This document shows positions 5,956 through 14,373 of a stretch of DNA of 22,443 nucleotides, piece after piece. Position 1 is the first letter of the stretch, and each line of letters begins with the position of its first letter. The notes beneath the pieces are model-generated. The model had not been told where the DNA came from. It searched no databases and saw nothing but the letters and a program-made list of their open reading frames with translations. Source of the stretch: JANYIP01 sp031394045 (GTDB lineage: Bacteria > Actinomycetota > Actinomycetes > Prado026); contig JANMWN010000156.1 in NCBI GenBank assembly GCA_031394045.1, positions 1 through 22,443 of the forward strand. The letters are read 5' to 3'. The translations under genes and the position numbers were made by a program.

Positions 5956-7440
5956 GTGAGCCTGCGCCTTTACGACACCGCCAGCCGGTCGACCCGTGAC
6001 TTCGTGCCGTTGCACGAGGGACAGGCGTCGATCTACCTGTGCGGCGCGACGGTCCAGGCGCCCCCGCACATCGGGCACGTACGCTCCGGCGTCGCCTTCG
6101 ACATCCTGTCCCGCTGGCTCGAGCACACGGGCTACCTCGTCACGTTCATCCGCAACGTCACCGACATCGACGACAAGATCATCCACAACGCCGGGCACGA
6201 CGACATCCCGTTCTGGCAGCTGGCCGTGCGCAACGAAAGGGCCTTCAGCTGGGCGTATGACGCGCTGGGCTGCGCTCGTCCGACGTACGAGCCGCGGGCG
6301 ACCGGGCATATACCCGAGATGATCGCGCTGATGCACCGGCTGATCGACAGCGGGCACGCGTACGCAGCCGACGGCGACGTGTACTTCGACGTACGCGGCT
6401 GGCCGACCTACGGCTCCCTGTCCGGGCAGAAGATCGACGACATGCTCGCGGCTGCCGACTCGGTCAGCCCGGGCAAGCGTGATCCGCGCGACTTCGCCCT
6501 GTGGAAGGGTGCCAAGCCTGGCGAGCCCGCATGGGACACGCCCTGGGGCTCCGGCCGGCCGGGGTGGCACCTGGAGTGCTCGGCGATGGCGTCGAGGTAC
6601 CTCGGGCCGGCCTTCGACATCCATGGCGGCGGCCTGGACCTTGTCTTCCCCCACCACGAGAACGAGCTGGCCCAGTCGGCGGCCGCTGGTGACGGCTTCG
6701 CGCAGTACTGGATGCACAACGCCTGGGTGACGACATCTGGCGAGAAGATGAGCAAGTCGCTCGGCAACAGCCTGCTGGTGTCAGAGGTGGTCAAGCGGGT
6801 ACGCCCGGTCGAGCTGCGCTACTACCTCGGTGCCGCGCACTACCGCAGCCATATCGAGTACTCCGAGGACGCGCTCACCGAGGCCGCTGCCGGCTACCGC
6901 CGGATCGAGGGGTTCGTGACGCGGGCCACCGAGCTGCTGGGTGCGGAGGCGCTCGCGTCCGGACGGTCGCTGCGGGCCGCCTTCATCGCAGCGATGGACG
7001 ACGACATCGCGGTGCCTGCGGCGCTGGCGGTGGTGCACGACACGGTGCGGGCCGGCAACGCGGCGCTGGCCGACGGGCAGGCCGATGACGCTGCCGCTGC
7101 CGCGCGCGAGGTGCTGGCGATGACCTCGATCCTCGGCGTCAACCCGCTGGACGAGCCGTGGAGCTCGGCCGGGTCGGGCGGCTCCGAGCTGCGCCCGGTC
7201 ATCGACAGCCTGGTCGCGGTGGCCCTCGAGCAGCGCCGGGAAGCCCGTGCCCGCAAGGACTTCGCGGCCGCTGACGCCGTACGCGACGGCCTGAAGGCGG
7301 CCGGCATCCTGATCGAGGACACCCCGGCCGGACCGCGCTGGAGCCTGGCCGCACCCGCACCTGCACCCGCACCTGCGACCGCTCAGTCAGCGGCACACCA
7401 GCACGAACACGAGAACCATGACCACGGAGACGATTCCTGA
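5956..7440 (+). CDS. cysS: Cysteinyl-tRNA synthetase
   Basis: Class I synthetase charging tRNA-Cys in the cytoplasm. 494 residues. Zn ligand C29 precedes the ATP site H38-I-G-H41. C208 in GWHLECS and the FPHHENE group (H233, H234, E236) complete the Zn site, and KMSKS is at 264-268. The GTG start at 5956 gives the normal MSLRLYDTAS. It is CysS and not the mycothiol ligase MshC: the HIGH context, the length and the neighbours fit cysS. Unusual: the C-terminus continues past the usual end into an Ala-Pro stretch (466-474) and a His/Glu/Asp-rich tail (H481 to D493 with five histidines), likely a flexible metal-binding-like tail. The stop shares one base with the rlmB ATG (TGATG). Confidence 0.96.
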   Translation: MSLRLYDTASRSTRDFVPLHEGQASIYLCGATVQAPPHIGHVRSGVAFDILSRWLEHTGYLVTFIRNVTDIDDKIIHNAGHDDIPFWQLAVRNERAFSWAYDALGCARPTYEPRATGHIPEMIALMHRLIDSGHAYAADGDVYFDVRGWPTYGSLSGQKIDDMLAAADSVSPGKRDPRDFALWKGAKPGEPAWDTPWGSGRPGWHLECSAMASRYLGPAFDIHGGGLDLVFPHHENELAQSAAAGDGFAQYWMHNAWVTTSGEKMSKSLGNSLLVSEVVKRVRPVELRYYLGAAHYRSHIEYSEDALTEAAAGYRRIEGFVTRATELLGAEALASGRSLRAAFIAAMDDDIAVPAALAVVHDTVRAGNAALADGQADDAAAAAREVLAMTSILGVNPLDEPWSSAGSGGSELRPVIDSLVAVALEQRREARARKDFAAADAVRDGLKAAGILIEDTPAGPRWSLAAPAPAPAPATAQSAAHQHEHENHDHGDDS

Positions 7441-8714
7441 TGGCCGGCAACAGCGAGCGCAAGGGTGCCAAGCGCAGTCCCGGGTCCAAGAAGGGCCCGG
7501 TCGTCGGCAGCGGCGGCGCCAAGAGCAAGGGGCTGCGGCCCAAGGGTCCGACCCCTCGCGCCACTGACCGCACCAAGGCGGCCAAGCGAGCCCGGCCGGC
7601 CGAGCGGACCGAACGCACCGGCGGCGAGCGCGCCCGCCCGGCTGAGCGCAGCTCGACACCGCGACCCGTCTCGACGATGCCCGCCCGTGAGTCCGGCCGG
7701 GACTCCAGCCGGGACTCCGGCGGTGCGGACGGCGCATCTGCTCGCGACGCCGGCATGGCCAGGCGCAGCAGCGGCGAGGCACCGCGCCGGGCCGCCGGCA
7801 CTCGCTCGGCGCCGGCCCGCGGCACGGCTACCCGTACCCGTGGCGCGGCTCCGCGGGGTGCGGCCCCGCGGGGTGCAGCTCCGCGCGGCGGTGCCCCACG
7901 CTCTGCAGGTGGCGGGCCGCGGACGGGGGGAGCCCGGAGCACCCGTCCGGCGCCGCGCAAGGGGGCCGGCAAGGAGGGGTCCGAGACCGTCGTCGGGCGC
8001 AACTCCGTCCTCGAGGCGCTGCGCGCGGGGGTCCCGGCGACCGCGCTGTACGTCGCCGAGCGAATCGACGCTGACGACCGTGTACGCGAGGCGATCAAGC
8101 TGGCCGCCGACCGTGGGCTGCCGCTGCTCGAGTCACCACGCGCCGAGCTCGACCGGATCACCTCCGGCGCGGTGCACCAGGGCCTTGGCCTGCAGGTCCC
8201 GCCGTACGTCTACGCACACGCCGACGACCTGGTCCGCCGGGCCTCCGACGCGCACCAGACGCCGCTGATCGTGGCCCTCGACGGCGTCACCGACCCGCGC
8301 AACCTCGGCGCCATCGTGCGCTCGTCGGCCGCGTTCGGTGCGCACGGCGTCGTGGTGCCGGACCGTCGCTCCGCCGGCATGACGGCGGGCGCGTGGAAGG
8401 CGTCGGCCGGTGCGGCTGCCCGCGTACCCGTCGCCAGGGTCACGAACCTGACCCGCCAGCTCGAGGCGTTCCGCCGGGACGGCTTCGTCGTGGTCGGGCT
8501 CAGCGCCAACGGTGTCGTCGACGCAGCGGACCTCGAGGTCGCGGCCGACCCGCTCGTCCTGGTCGTCGGCTCCGAGGACCAGGGGCTCTCCCGCCTGGTC
8601 GAACGCAGCTGCGACGTGCTCGTCAAGATCCCGATGGCCGCAGGCAACGAGTCGCTCAACGCAGGGGTGGCCGCAGGCATCGTCCTGTACGAGGTGGCCC
8701 GCCGCCGGGCCTGA
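7440..8714 (+). CDS. rlmB: 23S rRNA 2'-O-methyltransferase RlmB (SpoU/TrmH family) with long basic N-terminal extension
   Basis: The C-terminal half is a SpoU-family RNA ribose methyltransferase. An rRNA-binding domain (about 182-260) starts SETVVGRNSVLEAL. The knotted SAM domain has motif 1 DGVTDPRNLGAIVRSS (N288, R294), motif 2 GSEDQGL (377-383) and motif 3 IPMAAGNESLNAGVAAGI (397-414). RlmB methylates G2251 (E. coli numbering) of 23S rRNA. Residues 1-180 are a disordered Arg/Lys/Ala/Gly/Ser/Pro extension, far longer than the classic enzyme, with five-residue repeats R-G-A-A-P near 134-154. Actinobacterial members commonly carry such basic extensions, probably aiding RNA binding. ATG at 7440 overlaps the cysS stop by one base. 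The GC-rich low-complexity part may vary in length between strains. Confidence 0.93.
   Translation: MAGNSERKGAKRSPGSKKGPVVGSGGAKSKGLRPKGPTPRATDRTKAAKRARPAERTERTGGERARPAERSSTPRPVSTMPARESGRDSSRDSGGADGASARDAGMARRSSGEAPRRAAGTRSAPARGTATRTRGAAPRGAAPRGAAPRGGAPRSAGGGPRTGGARSTRPAPRKGAGKEGSETVVGRNSVLEALRAGVPATALYVAERIDADDRVREAIKLAADRGLPLLESPRAELDRITSGAVHQGLGLQVPPYVYAHADDLVRRASDAHQTPLIVALDGVTDPRNLGAIVRSSAAFGAHGVVVPDRRSAGMTAGAWKASAGAAARVPVARVTNLTRQLEAFRRDGFVVVGLSANGVVDAADLEVAADPLVLVVGSEDQGLSRLVERSCDVLVKIPMAAGNESLNAGVAAGIVLYEVARRRA
7839..7901 (+). repeat. 15-base coding tandem repeat in rlmB extension
   Basis: About four imperfect copies of a 15-base unit encode the pentapeptide RGAAP (residues 134-154 of the protein: RGAAP, RGAAP, RGAAP, RGGAP, R). 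Copies differ mainly at third positions. Being in frame, changes in copy number would lengthen or shorten the tail without a frameshift. Confidence 0.7.
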
Positions 8715-8741
8715 GCTGCGCCAGTCACACGAGCGTCTGAG

Positions 8742-10028
8742 TCAGAGCGCGTCGGGGTCCAGCTCCTCCTTGGTGAAGGAGAGCCGGAACTCCATCGTGC
8801 TGTCCGACGGCGGCCCGATCCGCTCGCCGAGGACCGCCTGCTCGACCGGCTTGCGCGCGAGCACCTCGCGTACGTAGTTTTCCGCCGCGAGCTCGAGGCC
8901 GACGTCGTGCCCGGCCTGCTCGGACAGGAACCACCGGTGCTCCAGCACCTCGTGGAAGACCTCGGCGCCCTCGAGCTTGCCGCGCTGCTCCTTGGGCACG
9001 GACCGCACCACCGGCTCGAAGACCTCGCTGACCCAGCGGTGCGCGGCCACCCCCTCGTCGCTCTCCGGGATCGCCAGCGAGGCGCGGTAGGAGTCGAGGT
9101 CGTTGAGCAGCCGGCGGGCCTGGTTCTCCTGGACGTCGAGGCCGGTCAGCCGCATCAGCCGGCGGCTGTGGTGCCCGGCGTCCACCACCTTGGGCTGGAC
9201 CCGCGCCCTGGTCTGCTCGGGCTCGGTGATCACCTCGAGCTCGGCGACGTCGAAGCCCAGGTCGTTGAGCCGCCGGATGTGCGCGTCGACGAGGTAGCGC
9301 TCGTCGGCCTTGATCAGCAGCGCATGCGTCAGCTCGTCCCACAGCTGGGTGTAGCGACGCACGACGGCGTCGGCCGTGTGCAGCGCGTCGATGCTCTCGT
9401 GCAGCATCCCGCCGGCCTCGAGGTCCGAGAGCTCGCCGTAGATGTTGATCCGCGCGACCTCCAGGTCGTGCTCGCGCTGGCCGCGGGACAGCTCGGGGTG
9501 CAGCTCTCCGGTCTCGGCGTCCACGAGGTACGCCGCGAAGGCCCCGGCGTCGCGACGGAACAGGGTGTTCGACAGCGAGCAGTCGTTCCAGGAGAACCCG
9601 ACCAGGTGCAGGCGTACCAGCAGCAGCGACAGCGCATCGAGCAGCCGGTTGGCCGTGTCCGCCCGCAACGTCGAGGAGAACAGTGCACGGTACGGCAGCG
9701 AGTACTGCAGGTGGCGGGTGATCAGCGCAGGGTCGAGCGGCTCGCCGTCGGGAGTGGTCCGGCCCTTGATGACAGCCACCGCCTCGACGCAGGGCACGTC
9801 GGTGCGCTCGAGGTCGCGCAGCAAGCGGTACTCGCGGACGGCCAGGTGCTCGCCGACCTCCTTGACGGCGTACACGACGCCGTTCATCCGGACGAAGCGC
9901 ACGACGTGCCGCGAGATGCCGCGTGGCAGCGCCACCAGCTGGTCGGCCGGCCAGTCCTCGAGCGGGGTGTCCCAGGGGAGGAAGAGCAGGTCGGGTTCGT
10001 CGGGGGCAGCCGTCACCTGCAGGGCCAT
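8742..10028 (-). CDS. DUF4032 protein with kinase-like N-terminal region
   Basis: 428 residues of the DUF4032 family. The N-terminal half resembles lipopolysaccharide-kinase-like or protein-kinase-like folds. K56 in VYAVKEV looks like the ATP lysine and E66 like its partner. W-N-D149-C-S-L-S-N154 resembles the catalytic loop, and D170 in YLVDAETG the metal-binding aspartate. The C-terminal half (about 260-428) is the DUF4032-specific part and is rich in charged helices. No signal peptide or TM segment, so cytoplasmic. The ATG at 10028 has GAAGGAA just upstream. Substrate unknown. It follows the ABC ATPase gene on the same strand after a 79-base gap containing a hairpin, so co-transcription is uncertain. 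It converges on rlmB with a 27-base gap. Confidence 0.82.
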   Translation of the reverse strand: MALQVTAAPDEPDLLFLPWDTPLEDWPADQLVALPRGISRHVVRFVRMNGVVYAVKEVGEHLAVREYRLLRDLERTDVPCVEAVAVIKGRTTPDGEPLDPALITRHLQYSLPYRALFSSTLRADTANRLLDALSLLLVRLHLVGFSWNDCSLSNTLFRRDAGAFAAYLVDAETGELHPELSRGQREHDLEVARINIYGELSDLEAGGMLHESIDALHTADAVVRRYTQLWDELTHALLIKADERYLVDAHIRRLNDLGFDVAELEVITEPEQTRARVQPKVVDAGHHSRRLMRLTGLDVQENQARRLLNDLDSYRASLAIPESDEGVAAHRWVSEVFEPVVRSVPKEQRGKLEGAEVFHEVLEHRWFLSEQAGHDVGLELAAENYVREVLARKPVEQAVLGERIGPPSDSTMEFRLSFTKEELDPDAL

Positions 10029-10067
10029 GGGGTTCCTTCGGTGGTCCCTAGGTGCTGTCGTCGAGGT

Positions 10068-10096
10068 CGGCCCGGAGACGCGAGGTCCCCGGGCCG
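10068..10096 (-). terminator. GC hairpin after the ABC ATPase gene
   Basis: CGGCCCGG (10068-10075) and CCGGGCCG (10089-10096), an eight-base-pair perfect stem with a 13-base loop. Read on the minus strand it starts 11 bases after the ATPase stop codon, the expected place for a terminator. There is no T-run. It would separate the ATPase from the DUF4032 gene. Confidence 0.42.
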
Positions 10097-10107
10097 CGCC
10101 CGAGCGG

Positions 10108-11199
<1,092 letters not shown>

Positions 11200-11217
11200 G
11201 GTTCACCAAACCTTCCA

Positions 11218-11235
11218 CCGGCAGGAACGTGCCGG
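11218..11235. promoter_or_regulatory. 18-base palindrome in the ATPase leader
   Basis: CCGGCA, six bases (GGAACG), TGCCGG: perfect six-base arms, located between the putative promoter (11271-11300) and the ribosome site of the ABC ATPase gene. The layout is compatible with an operator for a LacI/GntR-type sugar regulator or a leader hairpin. Neither is demonstrated. Confidence 0.3.
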
Positions 11236-11270
11236 ACGATCCGTTGTGGAGGTGGAACTCTGTGCGGCGA

Positions 11271-11300
11271 ACGGTAGCGGCAAACCCGCGCGCGCGTCAC
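11271..11300 (-). promoter_or_regulatory. Putative promoter of the ABC ATPase gene
   Basis: On the minus strand GTGACG (11300-11295) and TACCGT (11276-11271) are 18 bases apart, a fair -35/-10 pair. The leader to the ATG at 11199 would be about 65 bases and contains the 11218-11235 palindrome. Confidence 0.35.
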
Positions 11301-11313
11301 CCCCTCGGACTGA

Positions 11314-12600
11314 TCAGGACGCGGGCGGCCCGATCGTGAACTCCGGGAACGTCCGGCTGTACGTGGCGGCCACCGAGTCGAGGATCTTCTGCGCCGAACC
11401 GTCCCCGACCAGCGCTCGGCGCATGGCATCGTCGAGGGGCGCGAGCAGCTGGCCGTTCTGCGGGATCTGCGGGAGCGGGGTGCCGGTGCGCACGATCGGT
11501 TCGAACGCCTGCATGACGGGGTCGGCCTTGACCAGTGGGTCCGTGTATGCCGCCAGCCGCGTGGGCAGCAGCCCGAGCCGGGCGGCCAGGGACGCCTGGG
11601 ACGCGGCCGAGTCGACGAAGTGGACGAACGCGTACGCCACGGGCAGGTTCGGGGACCCGGCGTAGACGGCGTACGCGGTGCCGGTCAGCGGGGAGGTTCC
11701 GGAGACCGAGCCGGTGGGCAGGGGAGCGATCCCGATGCTGCTCGGCGAGGGCGTCGCCGCCCCGCCGACGAGCACCGGCAGCGCGGCCGCCGAGTCGAGG
11801 ATCATCGCGACCCGGCCCTGGCGGAAGGCCGCGCGCATGGCGTCGACCGAGTTCGGGGACGCGTCGTCGACCGCCACACCGGTGGCCTGCAGCTCCAGCC
11901 GCTGGCTCAGGCCTGCGACCGCTGGCGCCGCGTTGACCTCGATGGTCTTTGCGGCTGGGTCGACCAGCTTGCCGCCCTCGCCGTAGATCCACGGCAGCAG
12001 CCCGCTCGAGTCCGCGGGGACGTAGAGCGTCTGCACGCCCTCGGCCGTCAGCTTGAGCTGCGCCGCGCCCATCTCGGCCCAGCTGCGCGGGGGCGAGAGC
12101 TTGGCCCTGGCCATCAGGGCGACGTTGTACAGCAGCGCGGTGGCGTCCGCGGTGCGCGGCAGTGCGACGATCCGGCCGTCGTACTTCACTGTGGGCAGGA
12201 GCGCGGGGAACTGGTCGTCGATCTGGTCGACGGCCGCGGTGTCGTCGAGGCGGGCGAGGTAGCCGCGCGAGGCGAAGTCGGCGACCCACAGCGAGTCGAC
12301 CGTGATCACGTCAGGGGCACCCGAGGCGGCCTGCGCGGCGGTGTCGATCCGGCCACGGGCCTCGGCGGCGGGGATGTTCACGTAGTCGACCGTGACCTTG
12401 GGGTGGAGGGCCTCGAACTCGTCGATGAGGCTGCTCATCGCGGCCGTTGCGCCGGTCTGGGTGCTGATGTCCCACCAGAGCAGGCGGCCGGTCAGGCCCG
12501 AAGGGGTCGCCGTGGGCGTCGGCGTGCTCCCCGTGCAGGCGGTAGCCAGCAGGAGGACCGCGCCGAGGGCGGCCAGCAGGTCGGATGGTCCCCGTCTCAC
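11314..12600 (-). CDS. Extracellular solute-binding lipoprotein (family 1, sugar-type)
   Basis: 428 residues. A signal sequence ends in LLATAC with the lipidated cysteine C22, followed by a Thr/Pro linker (TPTPTATPSG). The mature domain begins with a strand LLWWDIST and contains the SBP family 1 pattern (DEFEALHPKVTVDYV, GAPDVITVDS, then DPAAKTIEVNA, and FRQGRVAMILDSA). It would capture a ligand, probably a carbohydrate, outside the membrane for an ABC importer. GTG at 12600 has a perfect AGGAGG (12607-12612) six bases upstream. No permease genes adjoin. The ATPase gene lies 114 bases downstream on the same strand. The ligand cannot be read from the sequence. A second possibility is a role in sensing or binding without transport. 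Confidence 0.88.
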   Translation of the reverse strand: MRRGPSDLLAALGAVLLLATACTGSTPTPTATPSGLTGRLLWWDISTQTGATAAMSSLIDEFEALHPKVTVDYVNIPAAEARGRIDTAAQAASGAPDVITVDSLWVADFASRGYLARLDDTAAVDQIDDQFPALLPTVKYDGRIVALPRTADATALLYNVALMARAKLSPPRSWAEMGAAQLKLTAEGVQTLYVPADSSGLLPWIYGEGGKLVDPAAKTIEVNAAPAVAGLSQRLELQATGVAVDDASPNSVDAMRAAFRQGRVAMILDSAAALPVLVGGAATPSPSSIGIAPLPTGSVSGTSPLTGTAYAVYAGSPNLPVAYAFVHFVDSAASQASLAARLGLLPTRLAAYTDPLVKADPVMQAFEPIVRTGTPLPQIPQNGQLLAPLDDAMRRALVGDGSAQKILDSVAATYSRTFPEFTIGPPAS

Positions 12601-12630
12601 CCGTCGCCTCCTCGGCTGGCCCGGGTCGCC

Positions 12631-12636
12631 ACGCTA
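12631..12636 (-). promoter_or_regulatory. Putative -10 box (TAGCGT) of the solute-binding protein gene
   Basis: TAGCGT on the minus strand lies 30 bases before the GTG start, giving a short leader with AGGAGG. No clear -35. It is back to back with the decarboxylase promoter at 12709-12714. Confidence 0.33.
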
Positions 12637-12708
12637 GCAAGTTCGCCGTTTGCACCGGGTGCGGGACCGGGTGCGGGACGTGATCGTCGCGGCGGCGCGC
12701 GCGCCCCG

Positions 12709-12714
12709 TACGAT
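12709..12714 (+). promoter_or_regulatory. Decarboxylase -10 box (TACGAT), leaderless type
   Basis: TACGAT is followed by six bases (CTGGGC) and then the GTG start at 12721. No ribosome site precedes the GTG. The predicted transcript starts at the start codon. Confidence 0.5.
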
Positions 12715-12720
12715 CTGGGC

Positions 12721-14076
12721 GTGCATCGCTACACGGAGGACACCGACCGCCTGGCTCAGGCCGTGATCGACTATGCCTGCCGGCGGATGCGGCTGGACCC
12801 CGTACCCCTGGACGGGCCGAAGTCGCTTGCCCAGCTGACCGAGCTGGCCGGCCAGACGATCACCGCCGAAGGGCTCGGCGGCGACGCGGCGTTGAAGCTG
12901 TTCGACGATGTGCTGAGCAAGGCCTGCCTCTCCGTCGACCACCCCCGCTACCTCTCGTTCATCCCAGCGGCGCCGACCGAGGCGGCGAGCCTGTTCGACC
13001 TCGTCGTCGGTGCCTCGTCGATCTACGGCGGGTCATGGCTCGAGGGCGCGGGCGCGGTCTACGCCGAGAACCAGGCGCTGCGCTGGATCGCCGACCTGGC
13101 CGGCCTCCCGGCCGGGGCGGGGGGAGTCTTCGTGCAGGGGGGCACCCTCGGGAACCTGTCGGCGCTGGTGGCGGCCCGGCACGACGCCCTGGCGTCGCGG
13201 GGCGGGAAGCGGCCCGAGCGGTGGGTCGTCGCGTGCTCGGCCGAGGCGCACTCGTCGATCGCGCACGCCGCCAGCGTCATGGACATCGACATCCTGTCCG
13301 TACCCGTCGACGAGCGGGGCCGACTCACCGGTGCTGCGCTCGAGGCCGCCCTGGCCAGTCACGGCCGCGAGGACGTGTTCGCGATCGTCGCCACGGGGGG
13401 CACGACCAACTTCGGCATCGTCGACGACCTCGCCGGGGTGGCGTCGGTCGCCGCTGCTCGCGAGATCTGGTTCCACGTCGACGGCGCGTACGGCGTCGCG
13501 GCGCTGGCGGCTCCCTCCGTACGCCCGATCTTCGACGGTATCGAGCGCGCCGACTCGCTCATCGTGGACCCGCACAAGTGGTTGTTCGCACCGTTCGACG
13601 CCTGCGCGCTGATCTATCGCGACCCCGAGAAGGGGCGCGCGGCGCACACCCAGTCGGCCGGCTACCTCGACGTCATCACCTCCAAGGTCGACGAGTGGAA
13701 CCCCTCCGACTACGCGTACCACCTGTCACGGCGGGCCCGCGGGCTGCCGTTCTGGTTCTCGTTGGCGACGCACGGCACGCAGGCGTACACCGACGCGATC
13801 GAGGGGACGCTGGCGGTGGCGCGCGAAGCCGCCGACGAGATCCGGGCCCGGCCGTACGTCGAGCTGCTGCGTGAGCCTGACCTCTCGGTCGTGGTGTTCC
13901 GGCGGATCGGCTGGACGTCGGCGCAGTACTACGACTGGTCCGAGCGGCTGATGGCTGCCCACTACGCCTTCGTCACGCCGTCCGCCCACGACGGGGAGAC
14001 GATCACCCGCTTCGCGATCGTGAGCCCGCGTACGACGGTTGCCGACATCTCGGGCATCCTCGACACGATGGCCTGA
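12721..14076 (+). CDS. Group II PLP-dependent amino-acid decarboxylase
   Basis: 451 residues of the pyridoxal-dependent decarboxylase family that includes aromatic-L-amino-acid, glutamate and histidine decarboxylases. PLP lysine K286 in DPHKWLF, the cofactor-stacking H177 in AEAHSSI, D254 in HVDGAYG and the GGT and TNFG substrate-side motifs are present. N-terminal residues 60-80 (SVDHPRYLSFIPAAPTEA) match the family entry. The GTG at 12721 begins the conserved region and has a leaderless-type -10 box. The frame is open much further upstream but that part is antisense to the solute-binding gene. The substrate cannot be decided; aromatic amino acids are most often annotated for this type. The next gene is tRNA-Thr, 28 bases on. 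Confidence 0.9.
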   Translation: MHRYTEDTDRLAQAVIDYACRRMRLDPVPLDGPKSLAQLTELAGQTITAEGLGGDAALKLFDDVLSKACLSVDHPRYLSFIPAAPTEAASLFDLVVGASSIYGGSWLEGAGAVYAENQALRWIADLAGLPAGAGGVFVQGGTLGNLSALVAARHDALASRGGKRPERWVVACSAEAHSSIAHAASVMDIDILSVPVDERGRLTGAALEAALASHGREDVFAIVATGGTTNFGIVDDLAGVASVAAAREIWFHVDGAYGVAALAAPSVRPIFDGIERADSLIVDPHKWLFAPFDACALIYRDPEKGRAAHTQSAGYLDVITSKVDEWNPSDYAYHLSRRARGLPFWFSLATHGTQAYTDAIEGTLAVAREAADEIRARPYVELLREPDLSVVVFRRIGWTSAQYYDWSERLMAAHYAFVTPSAHDGETITRFAIVSPRTTVADISGILDTMA

Positions 14077-14086
14077 GCCGTCCCCG

Positions 14087-14092
14087 TACCCT
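14087..14092 (+). promoter_or_regulatory. tRNA-Thr -10 box (TACCCT)
   Basis: TACCCT, the same box as at carD and cysS, lies 12 bases before the mature tRNA 5' end, giving a start near 14099. The -35 is not clear. Confidence 0.4.
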
Positions 14093-14104
14093 GGTCAGGT
14101 TCGT

Positions 14105-14177
14105 GCTGGCGTGGCGCAACTGGCAGCGCACCCGACTTGTAATCGGGAGGTTGTGGGTTCGATTCCCACCGCCAGCT
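14105..14177 (+). tRNA. tRNA-Thr (anticodon TGT)
   Basis: A complete cloverleaf of 73 bases. Acceptor stem GCTGGCG/CGCCAGC with discriminator T. D stem GCGC/GCGC. Anticodon stem CCCGA/TCGGG around the loop CTTGTAA with anticodon TGT at 14138-14140, reading ACA. T stem GTGGG/CCCAC around TTCGATT. CCA is not encoded. The tRNA 3' end is followed by ordinary sequence, and no integrase gene is seen downstream in the window. Confidence 0.96.
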
Positions 14178-14220
14178 CTTGATCAAATCCGCGTCATCGG
14201 GTTCGGTCCAGCGCTCGGCT

Positions 14221-14270
14221 CTCGTGTCAGACCCAGACGAGGCCAGAACCTCGGCCCGGTCTGACACGAG
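14221..14270. terminator. Nested inverted repeat after tRNA-Thr
   Basis: CTCGTGTCAGAC (14221-14232) and GTCTGACACGAG (14259-14270) form a perfect 12-base-pair stem. Inside it CGAGG/CCTCG (14238-14242, 14249-14253) forms a second stem with a six-base loop. It begins 44 bases after the tRNA and lies before the end of the convergent sulfotransferase gene. It may be a two-way terminator. No T-run, and it is longer than most terminators, so a regulatory or mobile-element origin is also possible. Confidence 0.45.
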
Positions 14271-14309
14271 CAGGTCGTGCGGCGCTAGCTCGCACCGCCG
14301 CCATCTCGG

Positions 14310-14349
14310 GTCCGGGCCTGCGAGCCCCCGGGCGCGCGCCGACCCGGAC
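14310..14349 (-). terminator. Weak inverted repeat downstream of the sulfotransferase gene
   Basis: GTCCGGG (14310-14316) and CCCGGAC (14343-14349) can pair across a 26-base GC-rich loop, 24 bases after the sulfotransferase stop on the minus strand. In such GC-rich sequence this may be chance. Confidence 0.22.
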
Positions 14350-14373
14350 ACGAGTGCGGGGCTGGCGTCCCGT

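Noticed and set aside
5956..7440. Reading of the cysS gene as the mycothiol ligase MshC
   Set aside because: CysS-specific context around the HIGH and KMSKS motifs, the length, and the ispDF-cysS-rlmB order favour cysteinyl-tRNA synthetase.
8733..8750. Small hairpin between rlmB and the DUF4032 gene
   Set aside because: Three-base loop, a bulge and overlap with the DUF4032 stop; too weak to call a terminator.
11620..12720. A long open frame running upstream of the decarboxylase, giving an 818-residue protein
   Set aside because: The upstream part is antisense to the solute-binding gene and is Gly/Arg/Ala-rich noise typical of GC-rich DNA. The conserved decarboxylase begins at 12721, where a leaderless-type start fits.
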